Positions 49,008-57,548 of a stretch of 64,000 nt of DNA are shown here, one piece after another (the first letter of the stretch is position 1; every line of letters starts with the position of its first letter). The notes under the pieces were generated by a model. That model saw only the letters and a list, made by a program, of their open reading frames with translations. It did no database searches and was not told the origin of the DNA. This DNA comes from Paenibacillus hamazuiensis (GTDB lineage Bacteria > Bacillota > Bacilli > Paenibacillales > NBRC-103111), in the NCBI RefSeq assembly GCF_023276405.1, contig NZ_JALRMO010000001.1, positions 4,960,001 to 5,024,000 on the forward strand, written 5' to 3'. The position numbers and the translations under genes were made by a program.

Positions 49008-50757
49008 CTGCGAATCCTCCTTCCGGCTGGTCCAGCTTCGGGATACGGATGACGATGCGGGTTCCCTCCGGGCTGCGCGGCTCGATGCTTATGCCGTAAG
49101 GCGCTCCGAAGTATGCGTCAAGCCGCTTTCGCACGTTGCGTATGCCGTACCCGCCCGTTTTCCGGCGCGGAGCAGCATCCCATCCCGGAGCAAGCCCCGC
49201 CCCGTCGTCCTCGATCGTGAAGATCAGGGCTTCGCCCCGGTCCTCCGCGGCAATGTCGATATGGCCCCGGCTCCGCCCGTGAAATCCGTGCAAAACCGCA
49301 TTTTCCACAAATGGCTGAAGCGTCAGCTTCGGAATATACAGATCCTTGATCGAATCGTCAGCTTGAATGGAGTAGGTCAATCCCTCTCCCCGGCGCAGCT
49401 GCTGGATTTGCAAATAACATTCCGTATGCGTCAGCTCCTGCCCGATCGTGATCAGGCTGTCGCCGTTGGAAAGCCCGATGCGGAACATGCGGCCCATCAG
49501 CTCCAGCACCTGGCTCATCCGCTCCTGGCCGGCATCGATCGCCATCCAGTTCAGCTGATCCAGCGTGTTGTACAGAAAATGCGGATTGATCATAGCCTGC
49601 AGCGCTTGAATTTCCGCCTTTCGCTGGCGAATGTGCTGCTCCTCCAAAGAGCGGTACAGCTCTTCAATGCGCCCTGTCAGCCTGCGGTAGCCGTGAAACA
49701 ATACGCCGAACTCGTTGCGGTAATCGTTCGGCAATTCGGGCGGCCGCGCGTCCAGCGAAAACCGGCCCATCGCCTGCAGCAAAATTGAAATCGGTTTCAT
49801 AAAGCTTTTCGATAAATAAAACGTGAAAAACAGCGCAACCAGCACAGTTCCAAGACCGATGGAAAACAGCGTCACGGCCAGCTTCAGGCTGCCCTCCGTC
49901 ACATGCTGCCACGGCGTGAGCTCCAGCAACAGCCAACCGTCGTTGAACGATTTCGCCCAGACGATCAAATAGTCGTGCTTGCCGGTGAAATCTCCCTTAT
50001 CCGTACGGTACCGGACGTATCCCGTCGGCGACTGCATGCCGTCCGCTAGCCCGCTCAGGTCGAAGCGCTCTTCCGGCGGCTGCGTATGGATTAAGGGCCT
50101 TCCCCCCGAATCGAGCAAATACCGCTGAGGGCCGCCCATTTCCTCGGATACGATCGCATGAATCGTCTTCGCCTTCACATTGATCAGCAGCAGTCCGAGA
50201 TTGTCGAGCGTCCCGGAATACACCTTGCGGGCGAAGGTCACGACGGACTGCGTGCCGGTCGGCGTCTCCACCGTCCGCTCTCCGATCCAGGCGAAGTCGG
50301 ATTTTTCCACGATGCCGTACCACGGTTCGCTGTACAGCAGCGTATTTGGCACGAAGCTGACGCTCCCTTTCGGATCGGAAAACGACGGGTTTGTCGTGTA
50401 CAGGCGGATCGATTGGATGCTGGGCGTGCTGTTGATGATTTCGCTCAAGTCTTTGCTCAGATCGTTTTGCGCTTTCGTTTTCTCGTAATAATCGCCCGAC
50501 AGCCGCAAATAGTCCTGAACGGCCGTATTGCGCGAGATCGACAACGAAACCTGCTCGATCGCCCTCATCTGGATGACCACCTGCTTGTTCAGCTCGTTCA
50601 GCAGCCCCTGCTGGTAATAGGACGTGTTTGCGGCAATCTCCTTGGCGGATAAACTGTAGCTGATGTAGCTCACCAGCGTAAGCAGCAGAACGAACAGACC
50701 GGCGAAGCTGCCGGAAAGCAAATAATCGATGCGGAAACGTTTGAACGGACTGAGCAA
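48982..50757 (-). CDS. YesM-type sensor histidine kinase, second set
   Basis: The 591 residues show TM1 at about 12-35, an extracytoplasmic dCache-like region to about 290, TM2 near 292-312 and a HAMP segment. The His box is MINPHFLYNTLDQLNW. The HATPase has the N box ENAVLHGFHG, EDDGAGLAPG and GYGIRNVRKRLD. TTG at 50757 is the only start near the first helix, with GGGAGGGGG upstream. It lies 67 bp after the second permease gene. Confidence 0.92.
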   Translation of the reverse strand: MLSPFKRFRIDYLLSGSFAGLFVLLLTLVSYISYSLSAKEIAANTSYYQQGLLNELNKQVVIQMRAIEQVSLSISRNTAVQDYLRLSGDYYEKTKAQNDLSKDLSEIINSTPSIQSIRLYTTNPSFSDPKGSVSFVPNTLLYSEPWYGIVEKSDFAWIGERTVETPTGTQSVVTFARKVYSGTLDNLGLLLINVKAKTIHAIVSEEMGGPQRYLLDSGGRPLIHTQPPEERFDLSGLADGMQSPTGYVRYRTDKGDFTGKHDYLIVWAKSFNDGWLLLELTPWQHVTEGSLKLAVTLFSIGLGTVLVALFFTFYLSKSFMKPISILLQAMGRFSLDARPPELPNDYRNEFGVLFHGYRRLTGRIEELYRSLEEQHIRQRKAEIQALQAMINPHFLYNTLDQLNWMAIDAGQERMSQVLELMGRMFRIGLSNGDSLITIGQELTHTECYLQIQQLRRGEGLTYSIQADDSIKDLYIPKLTLQPFVENAVLHGFHGRSRGHIDIAAEDRGEALIFTIEDDGAGLAPGWDAAPRRKTGGYGIRNVRKRLDAYFGAPYGISIEPRSPEGTRIVIRIPKLDQPEGGFADVEHRDHR

Positions 50758-50824
50758 GCCGCCGCCCCCTCCCGTTAAAAAAGCTGCGCAGCGCGCGCAG
50801 CTCTCCCGGCATTTTTCTTTTATC

Positions 50825-51664
50825 TTACCCCTTCAATCCGGTGGTGGCAATCCCTTCGACAAAATGGCGCTGCGCCAGGAAAAAGACGAGGATCTGCGGC
50901 GTAATCGACAGAAGCGACATCGCGAGCAGCTGCCCCCAAGCGGTCGCCGCCTGCGTGTCGACGAACATCCGCAGCGCGAGCGGGATCGTGTAATGCTCCA
51001 CCGAATTCAGATAAATAAGCGGTCCGAAGTAGTCTTCCCAGCCGTACAGGAACGAAAAAATCGTCACTGTCACCAGAGCCGGCTTCGTGAGCGGCATGAC
51101 GATCCGCCAGTAGATGCCAAACCAGCTGCAGCCGTCCATTTTCGCCGATTCGTCGAGCTCCCGCGGAATGCCGCGGATAAACTGGACGAGCAAAAAAATA
51201 AAGAATGCGTGGCCGAGCGCGCTCGGTACGATAAACGGCAGGTACGTGTTAATCCAGTTCAGCGAATGGAACATCGCGTACTGCGGAATGAGCGTCACTT
51301 GTCCCGGCAGCATAATCGTCATCAGCAGCAGCGAGAACCATAGTTTTTTGAACGGAAATTCGAGCCGCCCGAATCCGAACGCCACCAGGCTGCACGAGAT
51401 GACGGTCAGCACGGTCGTCGTAATGTTCAGCTTGAAGCTGTTCAGGTAAAAGTAGGTGAACGTATACTTCGGCAGCGCGTCCCAGCCTTTCGTATAGTTT
51501 TCCCACATCCACTTGCCCGGAAACAGCGTAGGCAGGCTCAGCTCGGCGTTCGACTTGAACGAAGCTCCGATCCACCACAGCACCGGATAAAACATGAGCA
51601 AGCTTAAAGCCAGAAGCAGCAAATGAACGATCCAGTTCCGGTTGCTGCGCAGCATCGTCCTCAT
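50825..51664 (-). CDS. Carbohydrate ABC transporter permease (MalG type), second set
   Basis: The 279 residues have six membrane helices starting WIVHLLLLALSLLMFYPVLW. The EAA loop reads ELDESAKMDGCSWFGIYWRI and the C-terminus is QRHFVEGIATTGLKG. ATG at 51664 follows GGAGG by 9 bases and overlaps the stop of the first permease gene (ATGA); the longer frame to 51760 lies inside that gene. The pair forms the channel for the binding protein at 45921. Confidence 0.93.
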   Translation of the reverse strand: MRTMLRSNRNWIVHLLLLALSLLMFYPVLWWIGASFKSNAELSLPTLFPGKWMWENYTKGWDALPKYTFTYFYLNSFKLNITTTVLTVISCSLVAFGFGRLEFPFKKLWFSLLLMTIMLPGQVTLIPQYAMFHSLNWINTYLPFIVPSALGHAFFIFLLVQFIRGIPRELDESAKMDGCSWFGIYWRIVMPLTKPALVTVTIFSFLYGWEDYFGPLIYLNSVEHYTIPLALRMFVDTQAATAWGQLLAMSLLSITPQILVFFLAQRHFVEGIATTGLKG

Positions 51665-52563
51665 TTGCGCTCGCCTCCTTCCGCCTCGTAAAACACCCAA
51701 TATTTCGAGGCGACGAAATTGATCGTTGTTGCCGCCGCAATGATGATCAGCAGCACCCACGCGAGCGCAGAGGCGTAGCCCATGTGAAAGCCGGTGAACG
51801 CTTTTTGGTAAAGATAAAGCGCATACACTTCCGTCGAGTTGAGCGGGCCGCCGTTAGTGATGATAAATGCCGACGTAAACATTTGAAACGCCTGGATGAC
51901 GCCCATCACCAGGTTGAACAGGATGACCGGGGACAGCATGGGCAGCGTTATATTGAAAAATTGCCTGATCCGCCCGGCGCCATCCACGGATGACGCCTCG
52001 TAAAGCTCGCCCGGAATTTGCTTCAGCCCCGCGAGAAAAATGATCATCGCCGAGCCGAACTGCCAGCAGCGGAGCAGGATCAGCGTGGCCAGCGACGTTT
52101 CCGGCATGCCGATCCAGTTTTTCGGCGCAATCCCAAGCAGCGGCACGATGTGGTTGATAAAGCCGTCGATGCCGAAAATATTGCGCCACAGGATGGCGAC
52201 CGCAATGCTGCCGCCGATCAGAGACGGCAAGTAGATCAGCGTCCGGTAGAAGGAGATGCCGCGGATTTTCCGGTTCAGCAGCATCGCCACAAGCAGAGCG
52301 ACGGCCAGCTTGGCCGGCACCGAGAAGAGCACGTACGTGAAGGTTACCTTAAGCGAGTTATAGAAAAAACGGTCTCCCGCCATCTGCCGGTAATTGTCAA
52401 TGCCTATCCACCGGGCGGGCTCGAGCAGCGAGAAGTCGGTAAACGAATAAAACAGCGATTGGATCATCGGCCATGCGGTAAGGAAAAAAAATCCGATCAG
52501 CCACGGAGAGATGAACAAATAACCCGCCAGTGCGGCGGAGTTGTAGGATTTGGCGCGAATCAA
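51661..52563 (-). CDS. Carbohydrate ABC transporter permease (MalF type), second set
   Basis: The 300 residues have six membrane helices starting LAGYLFISPWLIGFFFL. The EAA loop reads ELYEASSVDGAGRIRQFFNI. TTG at 52563 follows GAGGTGG at short spacing; no better start exists. It is first gene of the second set, which runs permease, permease, kinase, regulator, binding protein. The ATPase gene is missing, as in the first set. Confidence 0.92.
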   Translation of the reverse strand: MIRAKSYNSAALAGYLFISPWLIGFFFLTAWPMIQSLFYSFTDFSLLEPARWIGIDNYRQMAGDRFFYNSLKVTFTYVLFSVPAKLAVALLVAMLLNRKIRGISFYRTLIYLPSLIGGSIAVAILWRNIFGIDGFINHIVPLLGIAPKNWIGMPETSLATLILLRCWQFGSAMIIFLAGLKQIPGELYEASSVDGAGRIRQFFNITLPMLSPVILFNLVMGVIQAFQMFTSAFIITNGGPLNSTEVYALYLYQKAFTGFHMGYASALAWVLLIIIAAATTINFVASKYWVFYEAEGGERK

Positions 52564-52655
52564 AAGACCACCTCTTTATGTCCTATTTGTACCCTTAGTA
52601 TAGGAGAGGCGGTCTTTCGGTTGTAGGAGAGAGATCCACAAAATCTTTCACTATT

Positions 52656-53231
52656 TTACGAATTTGTTAGCTGATGTTCAATCAGCAGCCGCGCCGCCTT
52701 CACATAGCTTTCCGTGCGGAACGCGGACTTCAGCATATAGGCGCCTATCGTCGCGCCGCTGCTCAGCATTCTGAGCTGGGCAGTCAGCTCTTCGGGATCG
52801 CGGGCCCCGGCTTGCCGCGCGATATCGGTGACTTTGCGCCAACGCTCGTTGCGGCTTTCGAGCGCTTTGCGATGTCCCGGATGATCTTCGTCCGGAAATT
52901 CCACAATCGTGTTGATAAACGGACAGCCGCGGAAGCCTTCCGCTTGCAGACGGGCGGCGAAGTCATCGACAAGGAACAAGAGCTGGTCTATCGGCGAGTC
53001 CGGATAACGCTTTGCAGCCTCCTCCAAGCCGATCGTATTGAAGCTTTCGCGGCTATCCAAATAAGCGACGATCAGGTCGTCTTTGGTCGCGAAATTACGG
53101 TAGAAGCTTGCCTTGGCCACCCCCGATTCGGCAATGATCCGGTCGATGCCGACCGCCCGAATGCCTTCCCGGTAAAACAAATCCGAAGCGACCCGCAAAA
53201 TCCGCTCCTTGGCGGTTTCCTTTTTATCCAT
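52656..53231 (-). CDS. TetR family repressor of the adjacent exporter
   Basis: The 191 residues have an HTH in RILRVASDLFYREGIRAVG and then RIIAESGVAKASFYRNFATK. The ligand domain has GCPFINTIVEFPDEDHPG, a pattern of YcdC/AcrR-like regulators. The start is placed at ATG 53231 (MDKKET); ATGs at 53237 and upstream lack good sites. It is divergent from the MFS gene and shares an intergenic region with two matching operator half-sites, so it very probably represses both genes until an exported toxin binds (inference). Confidence 0.88.
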   Translation of the reverse strand: MDKKETAKERILRVASDLFYREGIRAVGIDRIIAESGVAKASFYRNFATKDDLIVAYLDSRESFNTIGLEEAAKRYPDSPIDQLLFLVDDFAARLQAEGFRGCPFINTIVEFPDEDHPGHRKALESRNERWRKVTDIARQAGARDPEELTAQLRMLSSGATIGAYMLKSAFRTESYVKAARLLIEHQLTNS

Positions 53232-53264
53232 AATCATCATCCCAATCCAAAATAGAGTAAAAAA

Positions 53265-53321
53265 AACGTTTGACATGAGACAGATCTGTCTGTATCATAT
53301 AACCAGAAAATGATACAGACC
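53265..53321 (+). promoter_or_regulatory. Exporter promoter with TetR operators
   Basis: TTGACA (53270-53275), 17 bp, TATCAT (53293-53298). The spacer contains AGACAGATCTGTCTG. This extends to AGACAGATCTGTCTGTATCA, and its inverted partner TGATACAGACCTGTCT lies about 12 bp downstream. Repressor bound at the first would cover the spacer and -10, so control by steric block is likely. Confidence 0.85.
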
Positions 53322-53400
53322 TGTCTACTCCATTTTAGGAGCAGATCCGGCTGATGTCAACAGGATTGGACATTAAAATAGAATGAACGGAGTGGTTTGA

Positions 53401-55059
53401 TTGTCACTGTCTGCAAAATCCGAATCGCTTGCCCGGCCTGCCGCGGCGGCGGAAATCCGTCCAAGGCCCCGCCTCCTGCTCGCCGTCATGTTATTGTCGG
53501 TGTTCATGGCCGTCGCGAACATTTTCATCGTCAACGTCGCCACCCCATCGATTCAGCGGGGGCTTCATTCCGGCTTCTCCGAGCTGCAGTTTGTGATCAC
53601 CGGCTATACGTTGGCTTATGCGGTGGCTCTCATCATCGGAGGACGGCTCGGCGACAGGTTCGGACGAAAGCGCATGCTGCTCATCGGCGTGGCCGGCTTT
53701 ACGCTGTCCTCTCTGTTTTGCGGATTGTCGTCCGGCGTTTCAATGCTCATTATGTTTCGGGTCGTTCAGGGACTCAGCGCCGCGCTCATCGCTCCGCAGG
53801 TGCTGTCCCTCATTCAGGAAAATTACGCTCCGGAAAAACGGGGGGGCATATTCGGCATGTACGGCGCCGCGCAAGGACTCGCCGCCACTACCGGTCAGCT
53901 CATCGGGGGATTCTTGCTTCGCCTTAATCCGTGGGAGCTGGACTGGAGAACGGTCTTTTTCTTCAGCGTGCCGATCGGCATCGCAATAATGGCGATGACG
54001 CCATTTATCCCCGAGTCCTCGCAAAGGGACCGCTCCAAGCTGGACTGGGTCGGCGCCGCTCTTATCGCCGCAGGTCTTTTGATGCTGGTGTATCCGCTCG
54101 TACAGGGGCAAAAGGAAGGCTGGCCGATCGGGATCCTCGCGGTACTTGTCCTGTCGCTTCCCGTATTCGCCCTGTTCGTCCGCTACGAGAAAAAGCTGCT
54201 GGAACGGAACAGCGTGCCTTTCATGAACGTCAACCTTTTCCGCGAGCGCGCGTTTTCCATAGGGCTGGTGATCGTCGTTTTGCTGATGTGCTCGCAGGCC
54301 GCTTATTTTCTCATCTTTGCCTATTTGCTGCAGATCGGCCTCGGATTTTCCGCGCTGCAGGCCGGAACCATCATCCTGCCGATGGGGATCGGCTATTTTA
54401 TGGCATCTCTGTTCTCGCCGAAAGTGTCCGCGAAGCTCGGCCCGCATGTGCTGACCGCCGGGGCGGCCTTGACGGTCACCGGTTATCTGGCTCTCGCGAT
54501 GTCCGTGCATGCGACGGGACCGTCCGGGGCTGTCCTTCTCTGGGTGCCGGCACTGCTCGTGCTCGGCATCGGCCAGGGGCTCATCGCTTCGCCGATCACG
54601 ACCATCGTGCTGTCGCGAATTCGCGCCGCCGACATCGGTTCCGCCTCCGGCATCCTGACGACGGGCATGCAGGTCGCCTCCGCGGTCGGCATCGGGCTGA
54701 TCGGCGTCGTCTGGCTGAGCTCGCTCAGCGGACACGCGGACGCGGTCGGCCGCGAGGTCGAGCAGCAGCTGCGCTCAAGCTTGCCGGCGGCTTCAGCCGG
54801 ACCGGGCGATGCGGCGCTGACGGCGATGCGCGACTGCTATCCGCTCATGGCGCGCGGCGGCGACCCGAGCGCCATCCCGGCCGGCTGCCGGGCAGACGCC
54901 GCTTCCCCTGCGGCGAAGCAGCTGTACGAGAGCGGCATCCGGCTGGCGAACGCGCAAAACTATGCGGATTCGTTCCTGCTCTGCCTCTATGTGCTGGCCG
55001 CGGTCGCCGCCTGCATGCTGCCGTTCGCACTCGTGCTGGCACGGATCCGCAAAGCGTAA
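53401..55059 (+). CDS. MFS multidrug exporter, DHA2 (EmrB/QacA) type
   Basis: The 552 residues have about 14 membrane helices. Motif A is GGRLGDRFGRKRML in the loop after helix 2, and a motif C-like stretch is GMYGAAQGLAATTGQLIGG. LDWVGAALIAAGLLML is typical of 14-helix DHA2 drug:proton antiporters. A longer extracytoplasmic loop near 455-510 carries two Cys (MRDCYPLM and IPAGCRAD). TTG at 53401 follows GGAGTGG. It has a consensus promoter under TetR control. Substrates are not predictable. Confidence 0.92.
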   Translation: MSLSAKSESLARPAAAAEIRPRPRLLLAVMLLSVFMAVANIFIVNVATPSIQRGLHSGFSELQFVITGYTLAYAVALIIGGRLGDRFGRKRMLLIGVAGFTLSSLFCGLSSGVSMLIMFRVVQGLSAALIAPQVLSLIQENYAPEKRGGIFGMYGAAQGLAATTGQLIGGFLLRLNPWELDWRTVFFFSVPIGIAIMAMTPFIPESSQRDRSKLDWVGAALIAAGLLMLVYPLVQGQKEGWPIGILAVLVLSLPVFALFVRYEKKLLERNSVPFMNVNLFRERAFSIGLVIVVLLMCSQAAYFLIFAYLLQIGLGFSALQAGTIILPMGIGYFMASLFSPKVSAKLGPHVLTAGAALTVTGYLALAMSVHATGPSGAVLLWVPALLVLGIGQGLIASPITTIVLSRIRAADIGSASGILTTGMQVASAVGIGLIGVVWLSSLSGHADAVGREVEQQLRSSLPAASAGPGDAALTAMRDCYPLMARGGDPSAIPAGCRADAASPAAKQLYESGIRLANAQNYADSFLLCLYVLAAVAACMLPFALVLARIRKA

Positions 55060-55240
55060 AGCGCATTAGCGGCAGCCGGGGCGGCCTTACGGTCGGCGGC
55101 CGGGCCGCTGGGCCGAAAGGCGGGGGATCGCCTTTCGGTGCTCCGCGCCGCATGCTCTGTGGTCTGGAAGCCGGTAAATCCGGCTTTCGGACCGGCTTTT
55201 GCTTCCGCGCGGTGCGAGCCCCCTTAATCCGGCCGATTAA
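55060..55240. other. GC-rich 3' flank of the exporter gene
   Basis: No gene. It contains imperfect hairpins rich in GGC/GCC, such as around 55106-55135, but no clear terminator with a T-tract. Confidence 0.4.
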
Positions 55241-55482
55241 TATTGTCAGGTAAGTACAAACAGCTCGCTGCGCTGTCCCCTGAGGTCATAAAGGAACTAT
55301 AGTGCGCTAAAACGGCCATTTCACGCGATTTTTGAAAATTAGCGGAACTCAGGTGATCTATTTGTCTGTTTAACCGATATACACGCCATTTCCTAGCGAT
55401 TTAGCGCATCTCAGTTCCTCCATTTTTCCAATATGTAGCAGTTTACTCGGAAATAACGAACGTAGGTTCCTCTAAGTTTATG
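55241..55482 (+). mobile_element. R2 MITE-like element, copy C, right end missing
   Basis: The left end reads TATTGTCAGGTAAG, a decayed form of the R2 terminus. The interior follows copy B in order and orientation: AAGGAACTATAGTGCGCTAA near 55292, GCGGAACTCAGGTG near 55341, GCGCATCTCAGTTCCTC near 55403 and AACGAACGTAGGTTCC near 55457. No matching right terminus is found, so about 45 bp are missing or diverged. Confidence 0.65.
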
Positions 55483-55626
55483 AACACCAATATGAACGGA
55501 ATAACTGTTCCCAGTTCGTTCGGCCTGTTTTACGGTTCTCTGTCGGTTGACCCACGATTCCGTGCAAATGCGTTAACTGCCCTGCATTGCTCACCCTCCC
55601 ACCTTCGGTTAAATCCTGCATCACAT
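55483..55626. other. Intergenic stretch, nothing recognised
   Basis: Unique-looking sequence between R2 copy C and the dinB-side terminator. A 73-codon plus frame starting at 55480 has no ribosome site and no family. Confidence 0.4.
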
Positions 55627-55670
55627 AAAAAACGGAGTAATAGCGAACATTTCCGCTATCACTCCGTTTT
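55627..55670 (-). terminator. Terminator on the dinB side
   Basis: AAAACGGAGT and ATAGCG pair with CGCTAT and ACTCCGTTTT with one mismatch, A/T tracts on both sides. It is 127 bp past the DinB stop, farther than usual. Confidence 0.7.
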
Positions 55671-55797
55671 CGTGCATGCTGCCGGGCTTTCTCCGGGTTA
55701 ACGAAAGTGCCTCTTGCGTTATACCCTTAAAATGAGTCGTTTTCTGCAAATAAAGGGACTCCCTGCCAGCAGAAGTCTCCGGCCCAGGCAAGGATAC

Positions 55798-56298
55798 TCA
55801 CACCGGAGCCGCCATCCCCATCGCGGCCCACTCTTCCTTGGCAGGGCCGTACACGCCGGTTACGGGAATTCCCGCTTGGCGCATCAGAACCGTCAGCTGG
55901 CCGCGATGGTGAATTTCATGTTTGATCAAACCATCAAGTGCCATACCGTTCTTCCATTGCTCTCCAAAAAACGGAGAAGTAAGCTGAAGGCTCTCGTCCG
56001 TCCATTGCGTCTGCACCGCCTCGAGCAGCGACTCGGACATCTTGCGGTAAGCCTGCGCAATCTCGGAAGCCGAAGACGGCCGCTCGCTCTCGTCCGAAGG
56101 ATATTCAAATTTCAGGCCGGTAGGCTGCAAAAAACCTCCGCTCGTGCAAAGATGCCAAGCCAATTGGCCTAACGTCCGAAAGCCCGGAGCGACCTCCTGA
56201 TTAAGCGATTCGTCCGTCAGCGCATCCAGCAGCTTTTGCGTGCCGGCAGATTCGCTCCGATAATCTTCGACAAAGCTTTGTACGGTTTGATAGATCAT
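55798..56298 (-). CDS. DinB family protein
   Basis: The 166 residues form a four-helix DinB/YfiT-type metalloprotein. The expected His ligands are in QLAWHLCTSGGF and HEIHHRGQLTVLMRQAG, the latter the family's strongest motif. DinB-fold proteins act as thiol-dependent transferases or have unknown roles; this is not the DinB DNA polymerase. ATG at 56298 follows GAGG at a short distance; the frame extends to 56319. It lies on the same strand as the WYL regulator 127 bp upstream, which may control it. Confidence 0.88.
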   Translation of the reverse strand: MIYQTVQSFVEDYRSESAGTQKLLDALTDESLNQEVAPGFRTLGQLAWHLCTSGGFLQPTGLKFEYPSDESERPSSASEIAQAYRKMSESLLEAVQTQWTDESLQLTSPFFGEQWKNGMALDGLIKHEIHHRGQLTVLMRQAGIPVTGVYGPAKEEWAAMGMAAPV

Positions 56299-56425
56299 TT
56301 TCGTAACCTCGCTTTTCAAATAAAATTTACAGCCGACCGCTTCAAAGCGGGCCGTTCATATTTAATTGTACAGCATCCCAACTGACAACAGGTTGTCAGG
56401 GTTTTCGCCCGCCATCCCAAAAAAA

Positions 56426-57367
56426 TTACTCATCCCGGTACTGGCGAACGATTTGCTCCGCCTTCTCCCTGACGGCATCCGCAAGCCATTTCGGCTCAAT
56501 CACCAACACATCCGTACCGTGGCCGAGCAAATGGCCGATGAGCCAGCCTTCCGCCGAATGCTCGGCCGTCACAAGCAAATATCCGTCCTCCTGAACGGCA
56601 ATCCGTTCCTCGCCGAAATATTCCTCCACCTTTACCCGCACCCGGGGATGGAAGCGCAGCACCATGCGGATACGATCGCTTCTCTCCCGCTGCATCCATC
56701 TGGCATCGAGATCCTCCAGCCGCACGTCCCTGCGCGGAAAAACTTCCAGCTCGACGCGCAGCTGCTTGATTCTCGTCAGCCTGAACGTCCGGTAATCGCC
56801 GCGCAGCCGGCAATAAGCATACAAAAACCAGGCATACCCTTTCCATGCCAAACCGACCGGCTCGACCGTCCGCTCCGTTCCGATTCCGTCCGCATTCGTA
56901 TAAAAAAAACGAACGACATTCCGGCTTTTCGCCGCTTGCCGAAGCCGGGTCATCGTTTCCTTCTCCGCTTGCGTTCCGCACCATGGTCTCGTATCGAAAA
57001 TAAGCGGTTCCCCGGAGTCCTCGAGCCGATTTTGCTCCGATTTGGCTACAAGCGCCCCGACCTTCGCCAGCAGATGATCCATATCCTTATCTTCAAGGGA
57101 AGCCTGCATTCCCCGCAAAGCGGTTACGATCGAATGCAGTTCCTCCAGCGTGACCATCTGCCTGTCGATCCGGTATTGATCCATAATTTCGTAGCCGCCG
57201 TCCGCACCTGCGTACGAGATAACGGGAATTCCCGCACTGTTGATCGTCTCCAGATCGCGATAAATCGTGCGCAGCGAGACCTCAAACCGGTCGGCCAACT
57301 CCTGACCGCTCATTCTTTTACGACTGAGCAAAAGCATCGTGATGGCAAGCAATCTGTGAAGCTTCAT
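56426..57367 (-). CDS. HTH-WYL transcriptional regulator (YafY/YobV type)
   Basis: The 313 residues have an N-terminal HTH_11 (MKLHRLLAITMLLLSRKRMS, then ELADRFEVSLRTIYRDLETI). The WYL domain has GLAWKGYAWFLYAYCRLRGDYRTF. The C-terminus (WCX region) is VRVKVEEYFGEERIAV. WYL domains sense nucleic acids or nucleotides; many such regulators control DinB- or VOC-type neighbours. ATG at 57367 follows GGGAGGG at about 10 bases. Confidence 0.9.
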   Translation of the reverse strand: MKLHRLLAITMLLLSRKRMSGQELADRFEVSLRTIYRDLETINSAGIPVISYAGADGGYEIMDQYRIDRQMVTLEELHSIVTALRGMQASLEDKDMDHLLAKVGALVAKSEQNRLEDSGEPLIFDTRPWCGTQAEKETMTRLRQAAKSRNVVRFFYTNADGIGTERTVEPVGLAWKGYAWFLYAYCRLRGDYRTFRLTRIKQLRVELEVFPRRDVRLEDLDARWMQRERSDRIRMVLRFHPRVRVKVEEYFGEERIAVQEDGYLLVTAEHSAEGWLIGHLLGHGTDVLVIEPKWLADAVREKAEQIVRQYRDE

Positions 57368-57486
57368 GCCAGAAAACCCTCCCGATTGCGCAATTGCCCG
57401 AACCGCTCAAGCGGATCCGGGCCTGTCTTTCCACCATTTTACGGTTTATTCCTGCCCGTGTCGACTTTTTTTCGGGCTTTCCCGAG

Positions 57487-57523
57487 CATGGGAAAAACCC
57501 CACGCCGCAGCTGCGTGGGGTTT
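57487..57523 (-). terminator. Terminator of the flippase gene at 57549
   Basis: On the minus strand AAACCCCACGC pairs with GCGTGGGGTTT around a short loop, then TTCCC. The T-run is short but the stem is strong. Confidence 0.75.
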
Positions 57524-57548
57524 GAGTTGCGTGCCGGGCCGAGAATCC

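Noticed and set aside
53740-54735. 331-codon minus-strand open frame opposite the MFS gene
   Set aside because: Same reason: an antisense shadow of a well-supported membrane protein gene.
55798-56298. Reading DinB as the SOS DNA polymerase IV
   Set aside because: The protein is a four-helix His-ligand metalloprotein of 166 residues, not a Y-family polymerase.
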